Below are positions 17,219-24,222 of a DNA stretch of 64,000 nucleotides, one piece after another. Under the pieces are notes generated by a model. That model was not told where the DNA came from. It saw only the letters and a list, made by a program, of their open reading frames with translations, and did no database searches. The stretch's first letter is position 1, and every line of letters begins with the position of its first letter. The position numbers and the translations under genes were made by a program. The DNA comes from WQXF01 sp031552825 (lineage in GTDB: Bacteria; Bacillota; Clostridia; Christensenellales; Aristaeellaceae), in the NCBI GenBank assembly GCA_031552825.1, contig JAVBMD010000019.1, forward strand, positions 74,446 through 138,445, in the 5' to 3' direction.

Positions 17219-18571
17219 ATGGAAGCAAGGGAGATTCTTCTGGAATTTATTAAACTGCTGCAGGCGGGGGATATCGCCGGGTTCAAGGCGCTGGCGCTGG
17301 AATCCCCGCCAGTGGACATCGCCGAAGGCATCGATGAGTGGGAGGACGTGCAGCAGACGCTGCGGATCTTCCGCCTGTTGCCCAAGGATATTTCCGCCGA
17401 CGTGTTTTCCTATCTCTCGCCGGAGCGGCAGCAGTTGATCGCGGAATCGGCGTCGGGCCTAGAGATGCGCCACCTGATCGACGAGATGTTCCTCGACGAC
17501 GCGGTGGACTTTCTCGAAGAGATGCCTGCCAATGTCGTCACCAAGGTGCTGCAGAACGCTTCCGCGCAGACGCGCAGCCTGATTAACACCTTCCTGAGCT
17601 ACCCGGAGAACAGCGCCGGAAGCCTGATGACCATCGAGTACGTGAGCCTGCACGAGTATTACACCGTGCGCAAGGCGATGGATCATATCCGCCGCACAGG
17701 CGTGGAGAAGGAAACCGTCTATACCTGCTACGTGGTGGATGCGCAGCGCAAGCTGCTGGGTACGGTATCGCTGCGCAAGCTGATTATCGCGCCGGAAACC
17801 GCCTACATCCGCGATATTATGGATACGCAGCTGGTATTCGCGCATACCGTCGACGATCAGGAGACCGTCGCCGAGGACTTTCAGCACTACGACTTGATGA
17901 CGTTGCCGGTTTGCGATAACGAGATGCGGCTGGTGGGCATCATCACCGTCGACGATATCGTCGATGTCATTCAGGAAGAGAACACCGAGGACTTCGAGAA
18001 GATGGCCGCCATCACCCCCTCGGACGAGGAATACTTGAAGTCCAGCGTATGGACGCTGTCCAAGAATCGCGTGCCGTGGCTATTGCTGCTGATGATCTCC
18101 GCCACCTTCACCGGGGCGATCATCACGCGCTTTGAAAGCTTGCTCTCCACCATGGTGGTGCTGACCTCGTTTATCCCCATGCTGATGGATACCGCCGGAA
18201 ACTCCGGCGCGCAGACCACCACCATGATTATCCGCGGCATGGCGCTGGGGGAGGTCAAAACCAGCGACATTTTCAAGGTGGTTTGGAAGGAATTCCGCGT
18301 TTCGCTGATCTGCGGCGCCATCCTTTCGGCGATCAACTTCGGCCGGCTGCTGCTGTTCGCAAAGCAGCCGATCCTGATCGCGCTGACGGTAAGCTTAAGC
18401 TTGGTATTCACCGTGACCATCGCCAAGCTGGTGGGCTGCCTGCTGCCCATGGCGGCGAAAAGATTGAAGCTGGATCCGGCCATTATGGCCGCGCCGATGA
18501 TTACCACCATCGTCGACGCGTGCGCGCTGCTGGTATACTTTGGGCTGGCGACGGTGCTGCTCGGCCTGTAG
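17219..18571 (+). CDS. mgtE: Magnesium transporter MgtE
   Basis: A 450-residue protein, the normal MgtE length. An acidic helical N-domain (about 1-130) is followed by two CBS domains (about 135-255, with VDAQRKLLGTVSLRKLI and DNEMRLVGIITVDDIVDVI) and five membrane helices (about 285-450, with LTSFIPMLMDTAGNSGAQTT, the conserved pore segment). MgtE is a Mg2+-gated channel that closes when internal Mg2+ binds the N and CBS domains. ATG 17219 follows AAAGGAG. Expression is probably set by the leader and terminator upstream. Confidence 0.93.
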   Translation: MEAREILLEFIKLLQAGDIAGFKALALESPPVDIAEGIDEWEDVQQTLRIFRLLPKDISADVFSYLSPERQQLIAESASGLEMRHLIDEMFLDDAVDFLEEMPANVVTKVLQNASAQTRSLINTFLSYPENSAGSLMTIEYVSLHEYYTVRKAMDHIRRTGVEKETVYTCYVVDAQRKLLGTVSLRKLIIAPETAYIRDIMDTQLVFAHTVDDQETVAEDFQHYDLMTLPVCDNEMRLVGIITVDDIVDVIQEENTEDFEKMAAITPSDEEYLKSSVWTLSKNRVPWLLLLMISATFTGAIITRFESLLSTMVVLTSFIPMLMDTAGNSGAQTTTMIIRGMALGEVKTSDIFKVVWKEFRVSLICGAILSAINFGRLLLFAKQPILIALTVSLSLVFTVTIAKLVGCLLPMAAKRLKLDPAIMAAPMITTIVDACALLVYFGLATVLLGL

Positions 18572-18573
18572 CG

Positions 18574-18628
18574 TATTTCGCCCTGCGGGGCGACCTATGG
18601 GCTTTCCGGTCGCCCTTAGGGATCCTTC
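18574..18628 (-). repeat. Dispersed palindromic repeat, copy B
   Basis: Directly after the mgtE stop, GGGCGACC at 18588-18595 pairs with GGTCGCCC at 18608-18615. The reverse complement of the whole block aligns with 5293-5344, sharing GAAGG, AGGGCG, AAAGCCC, GGTCGCCC and AGGGCGAAAT in order. There is no T-run. Confidence 0.6.
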
Positions 18629-18674
18629 GGAGCGCACGCTTGCTCCGTTACGGTTTTATAAAACGGAGGCATGT

Positions 18675-19853
18675 ATGACATCATTTGTTTGCCGCAAGGA
18701 GTTTTTGCCCTTTTGTCTGCCGGAGGTGAGCCAGCGGGAGCTGGATGAGATCGCCGACGCGGTGCGTTCCGGCTGGTGGGCCAAGGGGCCGCGCACCATC
18801 GCGTTTGAGAAGGCCTTCGCGGAGTATGTCGGCGCCAGCTACGCCGTGGGCATGAACAGCGCCACCGCAGCGCTGCATGTGGCGCTGGTGGCGGCGGGTA
18901 TCGGCGCGGGCGATGAGGTCATCACCACGCCCTATACCTTCTGCGCCTCGGCCAACACCATCCTGCACGCCGGGGCAAAGCCGGTGTTCGTCGATATCCA
19001 GCCAGATACCGGCTGCATCGACCCCGACGCCATCGAGGCGGCGATCACGCCGCGCACCCGCGCCATCGTGCCGGTGCACTACTCGGGCATGGCCTGCGAT
19101 CTGGAGCGCATCTACGCCATCGCTCAAAAGCATGGTCTGTTCGTTTCCGAGGATGGCGCACATTCGGTGGAGTGTACCTACAAGGGCAAGCCCATCGGCC
19201 ACAAGGCGCCGGGCGCGGTGTCCTTTAGCTTTTACGCCACGAAAAATCTGGCCACCGGCGAGGGCGGTATGCTGGTCACGGAGGATGAGCGCATCGCCCA
19301 GCGCGCCTGCGTGCTGTGCACGCACGGCATGAGCGCCAGCGCGTGGAACCGCTACGGCAAGGGCGGCTCTTGGCGCTACGACGTGGAGGAGCCGGGCTTT
19401 AAGTACAACATGTTCGATATTCAGGCGGCGCTGGGGCTGGTGCAGCTGGAGCGCATGCCCGACATGCAGGCGCGGCGCATGAAGCTGGTGGCGCTCTATG
19501 ATGAAGCCTTCTCGCGCATGCCGGAGCTGACGCTGCAAAGCAATCCGGACTACAGCGGCCACAGCAAGCACCTCTATGTGCTGCGGCTGACGCCCGGCGC
19601 GCTGCGCGTCGATCGCGATCAATTCATTCAGGAACTGGCCGAGCGCAACGTGGGCACCAGCGTACACTTCATCCCGGTGCATCTGATGAGCGCCTACCGC
19701 GACCGCTTTGGCTATAAAGAAGGAGACTTCCCGCGCGCCGAAGCTTTCTTCGCGCAGGAAATCTCCATGCCGCTTTATTCCGGCCTCGCGCCGGAGGATG
19801 CAGGTTATGTGATCGAGGCGGTGCGCGATATTGTGGAGACCTATCGCGCGTGA
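18675..19853 (+). CDS. DegT/DnrJ/EryC1/StrS-family sugar aminotransferase
   Basis: A 392-residue PLP enzyme of the nucleotide-sugar aminotransferase family. Marks are the N-terminal SGWWAKGPRTIAFEKAFAEYVG, MNSATAALHVALVAAG, the PLP-lysine segment FYATKNLATGEGGMLVT (Lys near residue 190) and the C-terminal GTSVHFIPVHLMSAYRD. The family aminates keto-sugars for surface polysaccharide or antibiotic sugars; ArnB and perosamine synthases are relatives. ATG 18675 follows ACGGAGG. No other nucleotide-sugar gene is adjacent, so its product sugar is unknown. Its 3' end overlaps the converging gene by 13 bases. Confidence 0.88.
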   Translation: MTSFVCRKEFLPFCLPEVSQRELDEIADAVRSGWWAKGPRTIAFEKAFAEYVGASYAVGMNSATAALHVALVAAGIGAGDEVITTPYTFCASANTILHAGAKPVFVDIQPDTGCIDPDAIEAAITPRTRAIVPVHYSGMACDLERIYAIAQKHGLFVSEDGAHSVECTYKGKPIGHKAPGAVSFSFYATKNLATGEGGMLVTEDERIAQRACVLCTHGMSASAWNRYGKGGSWRYDVEEPGFKYNMFDIQAALGLVQLERMPDMQARRMKLVALYDEAFSRMPELTLQSNPDYSGHSKHLYVLRLTPGALRVDRDQFIQELAERNVGTSVHFIPVHLMSAYRDRFGYKEGDFPRAEAFFAQEISMPLYSGLAPEDAGYVIEAVRDIVETYRA

Positions 19854-20170
19854 TGTTCATCCGTTACTTCTTCTAAATAGATTCGTCGTTCAAATCGCCC
19901 GTTGCGTGCGGCCTTCTCGGCGTGGGTTCGTTCGATATCTTCGCGGGAATAGCCCAGCGTTTCAGCCAGCGCATCGATCACCTCGAGCAGATCGCACAGC
20001 TCTTCTACGCAGTTGTTCGCTAGAAATTCATGCGCTTCTTCCAGTAACTTATCATTGAGGCAGCGCAGGTATTCCCCGTCTCCTAGGATGCGAATTGCTG
20101 GTGTGCGTCCCTGCGTGCGGATGATATCCGGGATGTGATCCCGTACCAGTTTGCCAAACTTTTGTGCCAT
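19841..20170 (-). CDS. Small MazG/HisE-like nucleotide pyrophosphohydrolase
   Basis: A 109-residue all-alpha protein. KLVRDHIPDII at the start and EEAHEFL..EELCDLLEVIDAL carry the paired ExxE/ExxD metal-binding pattern of phosphoribosyl-ATP-pyrophosphohydrolase-like and MazG proteins. These hydrolyse NTPs to NMP and pyrophosphate and often clear abnormal nucleotides. ATG at 20170 follows AGAGGA on the minus strand. It starts 17 bases after the murG-like stop and probably shares its transcript. The substrate is unknown. Confidence 0.8.
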   Translation of the reverse strand: MAQKFGKLVRDHIPDIIRTQGRTPAIRILGDGEYLRCLNDKLLEEAHEFLANNCVEELCDLLEVIDALAETLGYSREDIERTHAEKAARNGRFERRIYLEEVTDEHHAR

Positions 20171-20187
20171 ATGTTCCTCTGGCCGCG

Positions 20188-21267
20188 TTACTTCGCGGCT
20201 TTTTCTATTTGCGCCAGCACGGCTTCTGTGCCGTCGCCATCCTCAATGCGCTCCATGGCGGCGATCAGTTCGCCGCGCTGCGCGTACAGCGCCGCGATGG
20301 CCTCGCACAGCGTCTCGGGATTCAGGCGTTCCTGCTCCAGCACGCGCGCCAACCCGCGCTGCGCCAGCGATTTGGCGTTGTCAATCTGGTCGCCGCGGCT
20401 GGCGGTCGCCGGGTAGGGCACCAGCAGCGCTGGCTTGCGCAGGGCGAGGATCTCGCTGAGCGTGTTGGAACCGGCGCGCGAGAGCAGCACATCGGCGGCT
20501 GCGTAGGCGTGCGGCATTTCTGCTTTCAAGTATTCAAATTGCTTGTAGCCCGGCGTGCCTTCCAGCGCGGCGTCTAGGTTGCCCGCGCCGCATACGTGCA
20601 GCACTTGGAAGCTGCGCAGCAGTTCGGGCAGCGCCTTGCGCAGCACGGCGTTCACAGAGGCCGCGCCTTGGCTGCCGCCCAGCATCATCAGCACCGGCCT
20701 TTCCGGCGTGAAGCCGCAGAGCGCAAGGCCTTCGCCCCGGGTGCCGTCAAACAGCTCGGGGCGCAGCGGCGTGCCGGTACACACCCCCTTTTCGCCCATG
20801 GCGCGCGCGGCCTCGGGGAAGGTGGTGCACACCACCTTGGCCAGCGGCGCGCACAGCTTGTTGGCCAAGCCCGGCGTCAGGTCGCTCTCGTGCAGCAGCA
20901 GCGGCACATGATGCAGCCACGCGGCATAAGCTACCGGAACCGACACAAAGCCGCCCTTGGCGAATACCACGCGCGGCTTTAGCGAGCCGATCACGCGCTG
21001 CGCTTCCCACGCGCCGGCCAGCACGCGGAAGGGGTCGGTCAGGTTTTGCAGGGAGAAGTAGCGCCTTAGCTTACCGGAGCGTATGGCATGGTAGGTGACG
21101 CCGGGCAACGGTTCCACCAGTCCGCGCTCCAAGCCTTGCCGTGTGCCGATGTAATGGATATCCCAGCCCAGCTTTTGCAGGCGGGGGATCAGCGCCAGAT
21201 TGGGCGTCACATGCCCGGCGGAGCCGCCGCCGGTGAGCACGATGCGCCGTTTTTGCTGCTCTTGCAC
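20188..21267 (-). CDS. murG: MurG-type UDP-GlcNAc: lipid I glycosyltransferase
   Basis: A 359-residue GT28 protein. VLTGGGSAGHVTPNLALIP is the N-terminal glycine loop, LLLHESDLTPGLANKLC matches the MurG HE-x-N-x-x-x-G-x-x-NK region, and LMMLGGSQGAASVN with LLVPYPATASRGDQIDNA is the donor-binding C-domain. MurG makes lipid II at the inner face of the membrane. It stands outside a cell-division cluster, so it may be a second copy, as some Clostridia have; that cannot be judged here. GTG 21267 follows GGGAGG. A TATAAT on the minus strand around 21300 suggests a promoter with a weak -35. Confidence 0.85.
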   Translation of the reverse strand: MQEQQKRRIVLTGGGSAGHVTPNLALIPRLQKLGWDIHYIGTRQGLERGLVEPLPGVTYHAIRSGKLRRYFSLQNLTDPFRVLAGAWEAQRVIGSLKPRVVFAKGGFVSVPVAYAAWLHHVPLLLHESDLTPGLANKLCAPLAKVVCTTFPEAARAMGEKGVCTGTPLRPELFDGTRGEGLALCGFTPERPVLMMLGGSQGAASVNAVLRKALPELLRSFQVLHVCGAGNLDAALEGTPGYKQFEYLKAEMPHAYAAADVLLSRAGSNTLSEILALRKPALLVPYPATASRGDQIDNAKSLAQRGLARVLEQERLNPETLCEAIAALYAQRGELIAAMERIEDGDGTEAVLAQIEKAAK

Positions 21268-21450
21268 CGTCGTTCCTCCCTATGATTCCGATTCCGTTTA
21301 TTATAGCACGAATGCCGAAAAAGTTGCACGGGTGCCACCAACCCGCATGTTTCGACAAAAATGGCTTCGATTTTTCGTCTTTTTCCCGAAAAGAAGAAAG
21401 AAAGTATACAAAACCGCCATTCGGGCATTCTCTTTGCGATGAAAATACGG

Positions 21451-21456
21451 TATAAT
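21451..21456 (+). promoter_or_regulatory. Candidate -10 of the PRPP synthetase promoter
   Basis: TATAAT lies 50 bases before the start codon. No good -35 is seen at 16-18 bases, so this is a partial promoter call. Confidence 0.35.
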
Positions 21457-21505
21457 ACTATTGAACTGATAATTTGATTTATCGTCGACGAAAAGGATGG
21501 ATATC

Positions 21506-22717
21506 ATGACAGATCCGCTCCGCGGTGCCGCCACCCAGAAGTACCCGACCTTGCCGATCGCGCCTCTAGGCATCATCGCGATGCGCGGCTGCGAGGAAAT
21601 GGGTCAGAAGGTCAACGACTATCTGATGCAGTGGCAGGATGCCAACGAAAGCAACGAGGTGTTACACACCTATGCCGGAGCGGACAAGAGCGGCTTTCTG
21701 CTGGAAGCTGCCTGCCCGCGTTTCGGCACCGGTGAGGCCAAGGGCATGCTTCGTACCTCTGTTCGTGGTTATGATCTATATATCATCGTGGACATTGGCG
21801 CGTACAATTGCAGTTATAACCTCTATGGACGCGAGGTGCCGCTTTCTCCCGATGAGCATTTTGCCGACTTAAAGCGCATCATCGCGGCGGTGGGCGGCAA
21901 GGCACGGCGCATCAACGTCATCATGCCGCTGCTGTACGAGGCGCGGCAGCATCGCCGCAGCTCGCGTGAATCGCTGGACTGCGCGCTGGCGCTGCAGGAG
22001 CTGGAGCGCATGGGCGTGGAGAACATTATCACCTTCGACGCGCACGATCCCCGCGTACAGAACGCCGTGCCGCTGACCGGCTTTGAGAGCGTGATGCCGC
22101 CCTATCAGATGCTCAAGGCGTTGCTGCGCAGCGAAAAGGATCTGAAGCTGGATCGCGATCACATGATGATTATTTCGCCGGATGAGGGCGCGCTGGATCG
22201 CAATATCTACTATTCCTCGGTGCTGGGCTTGGAGATGGGGCTGTTTTACAAGCGGCGCGATTATACCCGCATCGTCAACGGCCGCAACCCCATCGTCGCG
22301 CACGAATACCTCGGCGACGACGTCGAGGGCAAGGATATCTTCGTGGCCGACGATATGATTTCCACCGGCGATTCGATCTTGGATTTGGCGCGCGAGCTCA
22401 AAAAGCGCAAGGCCAACCGCATTTATGCCGCCGGAACCTTCGCCTTCTTCACCGATGGGCTGGCTGCATTTGACCGCGCATATGAGGAGGGCATCCTTAC
22501 CAAGGTGATTTCCACCAACCTTACTTATCGCACGCCGCAATTGCGCGCCGCCCCTTGGTACGTCGAGGCCGACATGGCGAAGTACATCGCCTACATCGTC
22601 GCAACGCTCAACCACGACCGTTCGCTATCCGGCCTGCTCAACCCGTGGGATCGCATCAAGGCGCTGCTGAACCGCTATCATCAGGAACAGCAGGAGACGG
22701 GTCTCCGGTTCGAGTAA
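21506..22717 (+). CDS. prs: Ribose-phosphate pyrophosphokinase, long form
   Basis: A 403-residue PRPP synthetase; ordinary Prs proteins are 310-320 residues. The N-terminal part has YIIVDIGAYNCSYNLYG-like sequence where canonical Prs has its first PRT fold. MIISPDEGALDRNIYYSSVLG resembles the active-site flap region, and IFVADDMISTGDSILDLARELKK is the PRPP-binding loop. It makes PRPP from ribose-5-phosphate and ATP. Similar long forms are annotated in other Clostridia. ATG 21506 is chosen after AAAAGGA; the ATG at 21497 overlaps that site. Whether it is the only Prs in the cell cannot be told. Confidence 0.8.
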   Translation: MTDPLRGAATQKYPTLPIAPLGIIAMRGCEEMGQKVNDYLMQWQDANESNEVLHTYAGADKSGFLLEAACPRFGTGEAKGMLRTSVRGYDLYIIVDIGAYNCSYNLYGREVPLSPDEHFADLKRIIAAVGGKARRINVIMPLLYEARQHRRSSRESLDCALALQELERMGVENIITFDAHDPRVQNAVPLTGFESVMPPYQMLKALLRSEKDLKLDRDHMMIISPDEGALDRNIYYSSVLGLEMGLFYKRRDYTRIVNGRNPIVAHEYLGDDVEGKDIFVADDMISTGDSILDLARELKKRKANRIYAAGTFAFFTDGLAAFDRAYEEGILTKVISTNLTYRTPQLRAAPWYVEADMAKYIAYIVATLNHDRSLSGLLNPWDRIKALLNRYHQEQQETGLRFE

Positions 22718-22731
22718 GAGCATCGCTTTAC

Positions 22732-22763
22732 AAAAGCAGGCTGGTTTTATCGGCCTGCTTTTT
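22732..22763. terminator. Bidirectional intrinsic terminator after prs
   Basis: AAAAGCAGGCTGG at 22732-22744 pairs with CGGCCTGCTTTTT at 22751-22763. The stop codon of the converging MFS gene lies inside it. Confidence 0.85.
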
Positions 22764-23922
22764 GCTGCGCCGAGCAAGGCTCTTCCGGCGCGCGCAGCAG
22801 CGGCAGGCCGATGCCCAGCGCCGCCGCCGCGCAGATGCCCGCCATCGCCCAGAAGATCGGCGCGATGCTGCCGAACAGGCGCGATAGGCCCCAGCCCAGC
22901 GGGCCGACCAGCCCGCGCCCGATCCCAAATGTAATGACCGCCGCCAGCATCTGGCCACTGGCCTTGAGCGCTGCGGGTACGGTTTGCTGGATGTGCTTGA
23001 CCACGCAGAAGGTGGGTACGATCAAGCCAAATCCGCCCAGCACTTGCGAAACCAGCACCCAGTTGGGGTCACGCAGCATGCCGAGTAGCGCCCAGCGCAG
23101 CGCCATCATCGCGGCGGCGCATACCACCAGCTTGCGCACGCCGAAGCGCGCCAGCAACCGATCCCCCAGCAGCAGGAAGGGGATTTCCGACGCGGCGGCG
23201 ATCAGCCCCGCCGCGCCGAACAGCACCTTGCTGCCGCCCAAATCGCCGGTGAAGTGCAGCGCAAAGAAAGAGAAGTAGAGGCCTTGGGTAAGCTGCATTG
23301 CCGCCACCAGCGCGAGCAGCGTCAGCAGCGTTTTCCGGTTCAGCAGCGGCTTCCAGCTGGTTTTTCGTTTTGCGTGTTGGTGCCCGGCGACGCGGGGGAG
23401 CAGCAGCGAAGCCGCCGCCGCGCAGAGGAACCAACCCGCGCAGAGCCAGACGAAGCGCGCGGGCGCATCGCCGACCAACACGCCCATCAACTGCGCGCCC
23501 ACCGCGAAGGAGGCGGTACCCCATACGCGCAGCGGGCCGAAGTTTTTCCCTTGGCTTTCCAAGTGCTCCAATACGATGGTTTCGCCCATCGGCGTGGCCG
23601 AGGTGCTGAAACAACTCAGCAGCGCGACCGCGCCCAGCGCGGCCAGCAGCCCTTGCGCAGGCAGCAGCAACGGCACCGCGCAGGCCGCACCCAGCAGCAG
23701 GATCCGGTGTACGGTGTTCTTGTAGGCGCTACGGTCGCTAAGCATGCCCCACAGCGGCTGCAACACGATCGCCACCAACGGGCCGATGCCGATGAGCAGG
23801 CTGATCTGCCCCGGCGCGAAGCCCTTCTGCGAAAAAAACAACGGTGCGTAGTTGTGATACGCCGCGCCGGCGAGGTATTCCCAAAAAACATAGATCGCCA
23901 TGCCCCAGTAGCTTCCGCGCAT
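22747..23922 (-). CDS. MFS transporter (LacY/HcaT-like)
   Basis: A 391-residue protein with about 12 membrane helices. The first half has YHNYAPLFFSQKGFAPGQISLL and PLWGMLSDRSAYKN, the inter-helix 2-3 motif. GPLRVWGTASFAVGAQLMG and the C-terminal half resemble the MFS_1-like group that includes LacY and the phenylpropionate permease HcaT. ATG at 23922 (MRGSYWG) follows GGAGG on the minus strand. The frame is open further to 24000, but those starts lack a ribosome site. Substrate unknown; sugar or aromatic acid import are the family precedents. Confidence 0.82.
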   Translation of the reverse strand: MRGSYWGMAIYVFWEYLAGAAYHNYAPLFFSQKGFAPGQISLLIGIGPLVAIVLQPLWGMLSDRSAYKNTVHRILLLGAACAVPLLLPAQGLLAALGAVALLSCFSTSATPMGETIVLEHLESQGKNFGPLRVWGTASFAVGAQLMGVLVGDAPARFVWLCAGWFLCAAAASLLLPRVAGHQHAKRKTSWKPLLNRKTLLTLLALVAAMQLTQGLYFSFFALHFTGDLGGSKVLFGAAGLIAAASEIPFLLLGDRLLARFGVRKLVVCAAAMMALRWALLGMLRDPNWVLVSQVLGGFGLIVPTFCVVKHIQQTVPAALKASGQMLAAVITFGIGRGLVGPLGWGLSRLFGSIAPIFWAMAGICAAAALGIGLPLLRAPEEPCSAQQKAGR

Positions 23923-23978
23923 CGAAAATAAATCCTCCGCCGACTTTTTTACAGTATGCCTCAAGGCCGCGCGGCGTA

Positions 23979-24007
23979 TTGACATTTCCGTGAAAAGCAA
24001 CTAAAAT
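23979..24007 (+). promoter_or_regulatory. Distal promoter upstream of nrdD
   Basis: TTGACA at 23979-23984, a 17-base spacer, then TAAAAT at 24002-24007. It would give a 5' leader of about 210 bases to nrdD. Confidence 0.6.
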
Positions 24008-24016
24008 AACAGTAGT

Positions 24017-24039
24017 GATAAATGTTACTAATATTTATC
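24017..24039. promoter_or_regulatory. Inverted repeat between the two nrdD promoters
   Basis: GATAAAT at 24017-24023 and ATTTATC at 24033-24039 are exact inverted copies with a 9-base spacer. The site lies just after the distal promoter and could be a redox-regulator operator. No specific family consensus fits. Confidence 0.4.
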
Positions 24040-24086
24040 AAAAAGTAGTCGTTTCTGCAAAACTTGAAAAAACGCAATATGTGGGA

Positions 24087-24115
24087 TTGACATATGGGTG
24101 ATACCACAATATAAT
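24087..24115 (+). promoter_or_regulatory. Proximal nrdD promoter (consensus)
   Basis: TTGACA at 24087-24092, a 17-base spacer and TATAAT at 24110-24115: an exact sigma-A consensus, normally very strong, so repression is likely. Confidence 0.8.
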
Positions 24116-24172
24116 GTTGTTGCTCGCCGATTCTCCGGCCAGATTTTGTGGCCGGTACAATATAGCTAGAAT
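24106..24172. promoter_or_regulatory. Pair of NrdR-box-like sites at the nrdDG promoter
   Basis: ACAATATAATGTTGT (24106-24120) overlaps the -10, and ACAATATAGCTAGAAT starts at 24157. Their starts are 51 bases apart, close to a whole number of helix turns. NrdR represses ribonucleotide reductase operons through two such boxes of the type ACAcTATaTAtTgtgt. The fit is partial, especially in the second site. A hairpin (CCGGCCA/TGGCCGG, 24135-24155) lies between them. Confidence 0.5.
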
Positions 24173-24222
24173 TTGGTTGCGTGGCGGCGATTGCGCCAGC
24201 GTACGTACAAGAGGAGGAACCC

